64,000 nt of DNA from Marsupella aquatica (Eukaryota; Marchantiophyta): assembly GCA_973895155.1 (NCBI GenBank), contig OZ316896.1, positions 930,001 to 994,000 on the forward strand, given 5' to 3'. The position numbers were made by a program, and so were the translations under genes. Positions 55,919 to 64,000 of this stretch are shown here, in pieces; positions within the stretch are counted from its first letter, which is position 1, and every line of letters starts with the position of its first letter. The notes below the pieces were generated by a model, which saw only the letters and a program-made list of their open reading frames with translations, was not told the DNA's origin and ran no database searches.

Positions 55919-56395
55919 ATGAGAGATATCAAACGGTGTTGTCATTTATATGTATATAAGCCGTTACTTTTGCAGCATCCTGCAATTGTTTCCTTCTTTC
56001 TCCTTCGAATTGATATTTATCTGCTCATGTGGGACATCAAAGCTACTATGGATTGTTGGAATTCTTTACCCCGTGCTTTCCAACATTCCTTTGAAGGCAA
56101 GATCAAACTGGGAGGACATGCTATTCAACACTTTGTTATTGATCCAGGCTCTCGAATTAATTTCCTCTCCCACAGACTGTGCCAGCAATTTGTTCATCAA
56201 GAAGTACAACCGATATCTGCTCAGATATCAATCGATGGACGAATCATTAATCTTTGGGGAAGAGTTAAAGGAGTCCCAATACAGATCGGAGAAGAATTCC
56301 ATGACCTCGATTTTTATATTCTGGATTCGGATATCTCCCAACTCCCGTCAATGATTTTGAGCACTACTTGGATTATTAAGCCAGAATATTATTAA
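55919..56395 (+). CDS. 3' ORF C: second, divergent retropepsin-like domain (158 aa)
   Basis: Same frame as ORFs A and B; its ATG is four codons after the UGA of ORF B. A hydrophobic stretch near residues 22-37 (PAIVSFFLLRIDIYLLMW) precedes a region with the order of a retropepsin. A beta hairpin (GKIKLGGHAIQHF) leads into VIDPGSRINFLS at the active-site position (Asp-Pro-Gly instead of Asp-Thr/Ser-Gly). A central IDGRIINLWGRVKGVPIQIG segment follows, then LDFYILDSDI and LPSMILSTTWI, where the canonical protease has FPVLLGRPWL. The catalytic Asp remains, but the Gly of the hydrophobic-hydrophobic-Gly motif is lost, so activity is doubtful. The element already has a normal protease in ORF1. The fold assignment is by motif order only. 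Confidence 0.7.
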   Translation: MRDIKRCCHLYVYKPLLLQHPAIVSFFLLRIDIYLLMWDIKATMDCWNSLPRAFQHSFEGKIKLGGHAIQHFVIDPGSRINFLSHRLCQQFVHQEVQPISAQISIDGRIINLWGRVKGVPIQIGEEFHDLDFYILDSDISQLPSMILSTTWIIKPEYY

Positions 56396-56454
56396 TGAAG
56401 AACATGTCACTCGCTTCTGATTCAATTCGGTCATGTCTTGTGGGGACACGGCGA

Positions 56455-56470
56455 AATTTAAGTGGAGGGC
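56455..56470 (+). promoter_or_regulatory. Polypurine tract before 3' LTR
   Basis: AATTTAAGTGGAGGGC ends two bases before the 3' LTR (56473), the expected site for plus-strand priming. It is identical to the internal copy at 52972-52987. Confidence 0.88.
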
Positions 56471-56472
56471 TA

Positions 56473-57780
56473 TGTGGTATGGGTGTCCCTGCAATTTTTT
56501 CTGGAAACTTGTTTATTTTTAGCATATCACAAGATTTACTTACACTTTAGACACCTTCCGGCCAACATTTACTTGTTCTGGACACTTATAGAAATATTTG
56601 ACATCTCCGGCTTTCCTGACGATTCCTAGTGTACTTTGCCCGACCGCCACCAAGACTCTATGAGGATTTCAACCGACGCTGTGGAAAGCGTCAGCTTCAA
56701 CACACGACGCTGTGAGCAGCGTCCACCCTAGTATTGACGCTGTGAGCAGTGTGAGCAGCGTCCGTTGGTTTTACTTAAGACGCTTCTAGCAGCGTCCAGA
56801 TTCTCCCGACGCTTCTAGCAGCGTCCGCTCAACACTTAGTTTTTGAAGTAGATTACTAGTAAAGTAGTATTCTACCACCCTTGTTGAAGTACTTATGCTG
56901 TGCTTCTCCCTTGTTTAGTTTTAAGCTTGGAAAGGCACGACTGTTCTTACCTCCTCCATTTTAGGATTCCAGCACTTATAAGACAGAGTAGAATGCTCAT
57001 TTGAAGTAGAGAGAAATAGAGTTAATACTGTATTCAGAATTGAGTCTTCTGAATAGTTTTCTCCTCCTTCCATTGTAACAAGGCATGCTGTGAGTGTTTT
57101 GTATGGAAGTAAAGCTATATTGATTGAAGTTAAGATTGAATTCAAGAGATTCCTGTGGTGATTGAATTCAGTTGCAGATTTCTGAAACTCGTATTGAATT
57201 CACTGCTAGGCTTGCTTGCAGAGTCGGGATTCGCTAGCCAATTCAAGAATAGTTAATGATAAATGAGAAGTAAATTCTGATTCTCAGAGTAGTTAGTACT
57301 ATTGCTTTGATTCTGGAATATGGTTTAGAGTTTGACTGAATTGCGTATCGCTGATGTCAAACCATGTTGACGGCATTTTAAATCATATCATTCATTTGCA
57401 ATCAGAAAGCTTCTGCTTCATCAGATTGAGAATTCCATTATCATTAACCTTTGTGTTTTGAAGAGTGAGATGGATGAATTATGAGATAGATTTCATGTCT
57501 ATACTGAGCCCAAATCCTTTCTGAAGGAGTGGCAGTAGCAGCTTGTAGTCTCTAAATCCTTACTCATTTCTTCTCTAATTCATAAATCAGAAGTTCAGTT
57601 ACTTTGTTGTTTGTTTATTCGATTTTTTTATTGAGAAGTGAAGTCAACATAGAGCTCAAGACTCTAAATCACTCGGAGTGATAAAAGTTATACAATTCAT
57701 TCTGAAATCTGTTCTTAAAGGGATCGAAACCCTGGTTTTAGGTGAGGAGAGTCACTTTTGATACTTAGCACTATACGACA
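56473..57780 (+). repeat. 3' LTR of the young gypsy element (1308 bp)
   Basis: Same length as the 5' LTR and one base different (A at 57301). Followed by the target duplication ATTGC at 57781-57785. It contains the five-unit hairpin array at 56675-56826. Confidence 0.97.
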
Positions 57781-58463
57781 ATTGCGTTGAGAATGGAGAC
57801 CAAGATACTTGATGATACTACTTATATGGTGAAGATTTGGAGTAGTGATGGGATCCAGGTGGTGCAGTCCCTGCTATGTTCCCTGGAAATGTGCGAAACC
57901 AAAAGGAATTACAAGAACCAAGGACTGAGGTTGAGAGGAACTCTAACGAGGAAAGGGAACAGGGAACAGCGAAATGGGTTTGTGCTCCGCTGAAGTTCAT
58001 GGACCAGCGGAGTGCTTGTGTTTTGGCTCCACAAGATAACAAGTGTTTTTCCAATTTGTTTGTAGGTTGCATTCAGACTAGTGAAGTTACCTATGTTGGT
58101 GGGAGTGAGATGACTGGGTGGCATAAGAGATATGTGAAAGAAGCCAGTCAGAGTTTGATTGAGTCTAACGAGCTTGATGATGATGAGAGTCTGGAAGGCA
58201 TTTTGGTGGAAACCGGATGCGACAAGCCACTCGAGAGTGTGGTTTCTGACTTTGAAAGTGGGAAGATGAAAATAGAGTTGAGCGAGTATCAATACTCGCT
58301 CGTCTCTAAGATTGTCTATTCAAACACAAAGTACAAGACCGTCGATAAGAAGGTGAGACCCGCAGCAATAGCTTTGTCGGATAATATGATGGAAGTGATG
58401 GAACGAGCCAAACTAGAATCAAGATTGAGACCGAAAGAACAAATAGGGCATAAGTTTACCTAG
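57781..58463 (+). pseudogene. Gypsy plus copy: protease end and linker
   Basis: After the duplicated ATTGC the frame reads RMETKILDDTTYMVKIW, colinear with RMKTKVLDDTTFMVKVR in the minus copy protease. A frameshift near 57880 leads into a 195-codon open stretch (57876-58463) that is acidic and ends in RPKEQIGHKFT. The corresponding linker of the minus copy is mostly unreadable. Confidence 0.75.
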
Positions 58464-58535
58464 GAGAGTCTAGCGAGACTCATAATAGGTTTTGATGGGC
58501 TGCTTACTAAGGTGGAATAGGAAGCGTTTTGAAAC

Positions 58536-59400
58536 ATGATTTTGGAGCATGGCAAAGCTTTCTCATTCTTGATTGATGAGATTGGTTGTGCAGATCCAAG
58601 TAAAGTGACATCGATGGTCATCTTTACTGTCCCGCATGTGCTGTGGGATCTAAAGCCAATTGCCGTTCCGCGGGCTTTGGCTCCAAAGCTGGCAAAACTA
58701 TTGAAGGAAAAGCTAAGTGCTGGGATTCTTGAGATGTTGGATGCTCCATACTCAAACAAATGGTTTACGGTTGGAAGTTTGAGGTTCATCCAAGACATGC
58801 AGCCGCCGAACAAAGTGATGATCAGGAATGTGAGAGTAGGATCACTCGTGGATGAATTTTCCAAGGAGTTTGCCGGAAGGGCAATCTACTCTATGGGTGA
58901 TCTTTTTTTGGGCTATGATCAGCTTCAATTCGCAGGAAAGTCGAGACATAATGACTATGAGGACTCCTTTGGGCCTTTTGCGGATGTGCACCCTTCCACA
59001 AGGGGCGACTAACTTAGTGGCACATATACAGAATGCAATGAGTAAAGTTCTGGAACCATTCATTCCAGAAAAGGCAAGACCGTTTATTGATGATGTTCTG
59101 ATTAAGGGTTGCTTGGATGAGACTAAGGATGTGACCTTGAGGAGTCATGGGATCCGGTAGTTTGTGTGGGACCATATTGTTGATGTCAAGGCCATTCTTG
59201 GGAAACTGATTGAGGTTGGACTTACTCTTTCGGGGGAGAAGTCTGAGTTTGGAATGAGAGAGGTGAAGGTTGTTAGTCAGATGTGCGGAGCTTATGGGCG
59301 GAAACCGAACATGGATAAGGTGATGGCTATAAGTAAGATGAAGGATTGCAAGTCGGTGCCAAAAGTTTAAAAGTTTCTGGGTGCTTGTATATTTTACAAG
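58536..59400 (+). pseudogene. Gypsy plus copy: reverse transcriptase, frameshifted
   Basis: Pieces 58536-59012, 58852-59160 and 59164-59370 together give DAPYSNKWFTV, LRFIQDMQPPNKVMIRN, YSMGDLFLGYDQLQF, RMCTLPQGATNLVAHIQNAM and RPFIDDVLIKGC, matching the minus copy RT almost word for word. The two copies are therefore one family. At least two frameshifts and one stop break it. Confidence 0.85.
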
Positions 59401-59419
59401 ATCTGGATTCCTCATTTCT

Positions 59420-60141
59420 TGCACCTTGCAGATCCGCTCTATGAGTTGCTGAGAAAATGAGTTAAGTGGCGATGATTATCTAAACATAGTGAGACAATGT
59501 CGAGGTTGAAGAATGCTCTCATGAGCCCTCTGGTGCTTTGATCTATGAATTATGAGTGCAGAAGACCATTGGTAGTTATCGTTGATGCGAGCCCATTTGC
59601 GGCTGGATGAGCTATTGGACAGGATGATGAGAAAGGCGAGAGGTATGCAATTAGGTTTAGGGCTAAGATCTTTACAGAGAGACAAAGGAGATATGCCCAA
59701 GTGAAGTGGGAGCTTTGGGGTGCCAAAGTGACGCTCCATCAAGAGAGGAATTACTTGATTGGATCCCTAGTGGTGATTGAGACCAATTGTCAATTGTTAC
59801 TGGGAATGATAGCAAACTGTGATACGCCGGATATAGCGATGCTTAGATCGATTGCTATTTGCCAGTTCATTTTGGAGAATATCATTGCGAGACATGGGTG
59901 TTTTACGAGGATGAGAGCCGATAGGGGGGAGCTTAGCTTCAAGGAAGCTCAAAAGTTTTTTGACCAGTACCAAATCAAGTTCAAGCTTACTTCAAATTAC
60001 AATCCGGAAGGCAATAGGAAATCCGAAAGAGGTCATATTCAGATCATTAGTGCATGGCGAAGGCTTGCGATGGGGATTTGGCAGGTGGTCGAGCCTTCTT
60101 CCACTTGCCTTATTGGGGGATCGGATGACCTGCAGTTCTGA
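59420..60141 (+). pseudogene. Gypsy plus copy: RNase H / integrase with internal deletion
   Basis: RNase H reads as far as LLLGMIANCDTPDIAMLR (about 59850), then jumps straight to ICQFILENIIARHGCFTRMR of the integrase core (about 59860). In the minus copy these two points are about 0.7 kb apart. The zinc finger and first catalytic Asp of the integrase are therefore lost. RADRGEL and GNRKSERGH remain. Confidence 0.8.
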
Positions 60142-60910
60142 TATTGGGTATGTTCCTGCTGAGTTGCTTATTGGATATTTGCCGATGATGCCTCTTGAGG
60201 AGGACATTTGTAGTTGGCAATTGATTTGATGGAAAGATAAAGTTTTGAGAGAAGAGTTGCTAGCTTGAAGGATCGAGCATTTTGGATTGTTACCTACAAA
60301 GATCGAAGTGGCTCGGAAGCAATTGAAGATGGCGAGGCTAAAAAATACGACGAGGTTCGATCAGACTCATCGTTTGAGGCTGGTTTTGGTAAAGGAAAGA
60401 GATTGGGTTTTGATTTATGAGAGCAAGTTGGACGAGCAACACTTGAGTCGAAACAAGTTTGCTTGAAGGTGGAAAGGTCCATATGTGGTGGTGACTGTTC
60501 ACTCGAATGCTACCTATACTATTCGAGAGTTGGATGGGACTATTCACCAAGTACCTTATGCAGGGAAAAGAGTAAAAATCTTTAAGAGGAGAACTGATAA
60601 AGGAATGGACTCAAGTTCCGATTTGAGTGAAAATGAAGATGAGGCATTGGTCCAGGCGCACTCAAAGGACTTAGACTCAGATTTGGCCAAAAAGAAGGAA
60701 GTTCAGACAGGTTTGACGGGCTCAAGTTCCAAAGGAAGTGAAGGAAAATGAGCAACTGATGCAAATTTTGAGTGCTTGGGTTTTGAGTTTCTTGAAGGAA
60801 AAGTGGTCCAAACGCATGAGCTAGGTTTGAGTTTTGATTCTGGTTCAGACTTAGACGAATTTGAGTAAAGTGGAGCAGACCGGAGGCTGCTCAGGTTTAT
60901 TGGGGGAGAA

Positions 60911-61709
60911 TGTCGTGACAAATCGTTTCGGTACCGAGACCAGGGATGAGGAAGTCGATTGGTATTCCGTATTCAATAAGCTGTGAATGCTAAGAAGTCA
61001 AATTGTTTTGGCTTCGAGCCTAACTCAGAGAGTCAATTGGTGTTCCATTTCCAATGAGCTGTGAGTACCGAGGGGTCAAATCGTTTTGACTTTGAGCTCA
61101 ACTCTGAGTGATGATTGGTGTTTTGTTTCTGGTGAGTTTTGGGCATACAAAAGCTAAGGAGTTGGGAGTTGGCTGCGATTGGAATGCGAAGGGCTATTGG
61201 TTTGTCTTCAGGCAACCAAGAGTCTGGCTTTTGAGTTTTGAATCCGCCTGGCAGTGACTCGTCGGGTGGGGATGCTACTTTTGAGGTGTATTTGAGGCCT
61301 GGGCTTCTGTTCAGCCTAGGGGAGTCAATTGTTTTATGGAGTTTTGGATCGAGGATTGAGAGGTTACCGATTGTGAACCAGCGAGCTTAAGTGTTGGATT
61401 GTTGGCGATGCAAATTGAGAGATTTTGAGTAGGATTGAAGTTCTGAGCTTAAGCACTTGAGGAATTGGATTTCGTGGATTTTCCGACTTGATAGCTCTTG
61501 GGAGGACGATAGCTTGATGAAAGATAGATAGTAGCCCGCCGAAGGGTTAGAGATCAGACTTTTATGAGTGACCCCCCAAGGGCACTCATTGTATTGATCA
61601 CAAGATTTTTAGAAAGTAAAGTGTTTGAGTTTGGGCCCTGAATTGTGTTTATCACTTGTCTGTCCGATCACAGCCATAAATAGTGTATTTTCCTGAGGTG
61701 ACCCCTACA
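60911..61709 (+). repeat. 3' LTR of gypsy plus copy (about 799 bp)
   Basis: Begins TGTCGTGACAAATCG directly after the purine tract and ends ACCCCTACA. Shared blocks with the minus copy LTR and the 33180-33490 fragment include CCCGCCGAAGGG, GGGCACTCATTGTA and GAGGTGACCCCTACA. The two outer LTRs of the head-to-head pair are in inverted orientation. Confidence 0.75.
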
Positions 61710-61939
61710 TTCAGTCCACGCAACAACGTTGAAAGGCTTGGGCTAGATAGTAGTTAGGGGGTGTTACCCTTACGCTATTGCCTGTATGGGAATGTGCGAT
61801 GATGACGCGACGATTGTAGCACACCTAGAAATTTATTCCCTCTTCTAGAATCACTAGGAGCAGATCTCGCCTACATCGTTGTACTGTATTCAAGTACTTT
61901 AAAGTAACAAAGTAACTTTTATCTGTTTTCCTGAAATAG

Positions 61940-62622
61940 TAAAATGTTAGCCTGGGATTCTTGGCCAATCGGAGGATTAAGCATAGTTTGGAAATCAAGC
62001 AGCTACAGGGAGACTGGACACTTGTTGGCGAGACATGTCGACAGATTAGGAGCACCCGAGTGGTTGGAGTGTTGGACAGACCCAGTCCACTACCTTCTAC
62101 TACAAATTGAGAGACAACCTGCCTCATTGAGAGTTAGCTGAATGAACTCAATGACTGGCAATGGGAGTGGAAGGGTAGGAACGATGGTTGGACTTTCCCA
62201 AACACAGTGTGAGTTAAGTATTGCAAGCCAACTACAATTGATGTTACAAAACTGAATCAGTGGTGGGAAGCACATAGGGGGGAATGGTCATTCCCTAAGA
62301 TGAGGTTCTTTGTGTGGTGCTTGCTGAAACATGGTTTTTTCACAAATGGTACTGCAAGCATTGGGGAGTTTGTGGACCGGAAGGTGCAAAGACCAGTTTG
62401 AGCACACCAAAACACTTGTTCTTTAGCTCCAGCCAGGTCACCAAAAGATGGAAGGAGGTTCAAAGACTGGTGCAGCTATTGGGTTTGATGAAGATAATTA
62501 CCACAAATATCACTTTTGTGATTCGAAAGCACAAGAGGAGACCTGGACCTACTGTTGCTGACAGAGATGCACTCCACTATTTGGAACTAGTGCAACAAGG
62601 CCAGTTACTCTCATTTCATTAG
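61940..62622 (+). pseudogene. LINE 3' module (zf-RVT-like region), broken
   Basis: Translated in pieces on the plus strand: GRNDGWTFP, then WWEAHRGEWSFPKMRFFVWC, then LLKHGFFTNGTASIGEFVD, then HLFFSSSQVTKRWKEVQRL. This order (W...P-K...F-W...t-n...L...H-L-F-F-s-C...W) is that of the zinc-binding region found after the RT of many plant LINEs. Some Cys/His are lost and frames change, so it is a relic. It is on the same strand as the LINE 5' part at 36530-38434 and could be its displaced end, but the RT core between them is not seen in the window. Confidence 0.6.
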
Positions 62623-62926
62623 GAGATTACCTGGATGGGTTGTCTTGCACCAAACCAAAACACACTTGCATTGAGATCTATGCTGGATATTTGCCACTCT
62701 GAAAAGAAGACTAATTACAGTTTCATTACAGTTTTATTATAGTTTAGACCCCCTCCGACACTTTTGCGTCAGATGTTCTTGCACAGGTTCTTATTTGTAT
62801 GACATGAGACGGCCCCTTGACGTATATTATGTCATCCGAGACAGTGTACTAGCTTAAACACAACACCAAAAGATGTTATTTAACGTTGTTCCATTCAGCA
62901 TTAACATGGCACTCCAGGGGTTGTCA
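62623..62926. other. Short stretch between LINE relic and CACTA end
   Basis: About 300 bp without a recognisable feature; possibly the untranslated tail of the LINE. Confidence 0.35.
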
Positions 62927-64000
62927 CACTAGAAGAAGAGATATTCTGAGACTGCAATATGTGACTCCTTCTGGCTCATGTGACTTCATTGTGACAACTT
63001 GACGTGACCTAGGCTGTGACCCACAAAAGTTGAGACCAAAAAATAGAAGTCACAATCGTGACTCGCTTGATACCCATTTGTGACTGATTTGTGACTCCAT
63101 CATGGAGTCTACCTTGTTGATACATGACTATAATATGACTTTAAGTAGTCATATGGTAAGTCAATTCCATGACTTAGTCACCCTCAAAAGCGTTGCCAAC
63201 CTTGTTAAGAGTGACTAACTTGTGACATTTGAGTGTCACAAAATAGACCATGGGGAGACTCTGGTATGAGCTACACAACACAAACATTTGGGTGAGACAT
63301 AGTCATATTTATAACTAATAAGATTGAGATGGAATTTGTAGAAGTTGTAACCATGACTAATCCAAAAATTGGAAGGCAGCAATTGTGTAACAGTTCTTTG
63401 TTCTAGTAGTTCATACAAGAGGTAGTCAATTCATGAGCACTCCGCATTACAATACATCTAAACACTCTCATTCATCGTCATTTTAGAAGTATAACACATA
63501 GGAATAAAAGAAATAAACACATCATGAATGACATCCATATGAAACAAAGCAAGACATAAGCATATCCTTCATAAATCTCATTCATGAGAATTAAAGAGAA
63601 TCACAATACAGCTAAAGATGATGATCAATTCAATTATAATTGTATAATTTATAATGTCATCAATTTGATTCAGAAAAACAGGAACTTCTAAACTGATCAT
63701 TATTTGAAATAATTGAAGGCAAATGAATGATACTATCAATTATCAAATTAACCCACTTGCGGTCATGTACATGTTAACTCAGTTCCATAAGCTCTCATCT
63801 GTTTGTAGGTCAAAATTGGCACTCTAGGTGGCACAGTCCATCCGACTTAACATTGATCCAATACAAAATCTGGAGACATCTATGTAAACATGAAACTCCT
63901 TGTTCCAATCGGGAGTGGTTAGTATTGGGGCAGATGGGAGCCATTTTGTCAAATCTTCAAAGGCAATGACCCGTCAAGAAGTCATTTCTAGAATTGCATC
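62927..64000. mobile_element. Probable left end of a CACTA (En/Spm) transposon, continuing past the window
   Basis: CACTAGAAGAAGAGA at 62927 resembles the CACTA(C/G)AAGAAA terminus of plant En/Spm elements. The next 310 bp carry at least ten TGTGAC or GTCACA words in both orientations (for example 62970-63110 and 63216-63240), like the subterminal repeats of this superfamily. From 63300 to the window end the DNA is AT-rich, with no transposase recognised. The right end is outside the window. Confidence 0.5.

Larger units (their letters stand above)
44397..57780 (+). mobile_element. Young Ty3/gypsy LTR retrotransposon, 13,384 bp, apparently intact
   Basis: LTRs 44397-45704 and 56473-57780, both 1308 bp, TG...CA, one base different; target duplication ATTGC. 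Order: LTR, PBS, 1.2-kb leader, Gag-Pro ORF, UGA, Pol ORF (RT-RNase H-integrase), polypurine-like tract, hairpin spacer, three 3' ORFs in one frame, polypurine tract, LTR. RT precedes integrase, so it is Ty3/gypsy. No chromodomain is seen after the integrase. The tRNA-Asp-type PBS and extra coding capacity after pol recall the Tat/Athila group, but placement needs a tree. Near-identical LTRs and open frames argue for very recent insertion and possible current mobility. Confidence 0.96.
57781..61709 (+). mobile_element. Decayed gypsy plus copy, remainder (protease to 3' LTR)
   Basis: Continues the element broken at 44396. Order: protease end (57781-57880), linker (to 58463), RT (58536-59400), RNase H and integrase with a large internal deletion (about 59420-60141), integrase C-terminal region (to about 60866), purine tract TTGGGGGAGAA, 3' LTR (60911-61709). 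Many stops and frameshifts. It has the same family and gene order as the minus copy at 38435-44267, in opposite orientation. Confidence 0.88.

Overview
The window is nuclear DNA from a land plant. The evidence is a plant Golgi nucleotide-sugar transporter gene, a POLAR-family gene found only in plants, GT-AG introns, a short TTTAGGG-type telomere-like tract, a tRNA-Asp-primed Ty3/gypsy element and a CACTA-type transposon end. The lineage cannot be fixed from sequence alone. An unusually long POLAR-like protein and a gypsy family that looks fungal-type hint at a seed-free plant, but that is only a guess.

Layout: 1-5578 is AT-rich intergenic DNA with decayed ORFs and minisatellites. 5579-7432 (minus) is a five-exon UDP-rhamnose/UDP-galactose transporter gene. 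7433-23582 is intergenic DNA rich in small non-autonomous elements: a tRNA-derived SINE with target duplications, a cluster of an identical 20-mer, a three-copy GGTCC-ended MITE family and a 0.73 kb foldback element. 23583-30606 (minus) is a five-exon POLAR-like gene whose splice phases all agree (about 1634 aa). 30607-36529 is its upstream region, followed by repeats and a decayed LTR fragment.

36530-62622 is a nested transposon stack. A LINE (endonuclease and start of RT at 36530-38434, a LINE-type 3' module at 61940-62622) is interrupted by two decayed gypsy copies of one family lying head to head (minus 38435-44267; plus 44268-44396 and 57781-61709). The plus copy is in turn interrupted inside its protease by a very young 13,384-bp Ty3/gypsy element (44397-57780) with 1308-bp LTRs differing at one base and a 5-bp target duplication ATTGC.

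The young element is the most interesting object. Gag-Pro and Pol share one frame and are separated by a single UGA followed by CAA UUA, the known leaky-stop context. Downstream of Pol lie three further ORFs, also in one common frame and also separated only by UGA. The last encodes a second, divergent retropepsin-like fold. The polypurine tract is duplicated on either side of this 3' module. At least ten short GACGCT/AGCGTC hairpins are scattered through the LTRs, leader and post-pol spacer. Together these suggest a retroelement that acquired a 3' coding module and may use stop-codon readthrough at several points.

62927-64000 looks like the left end of a CACTA transposon with many TGTGACT-type subterminal repeats, running out of the window.
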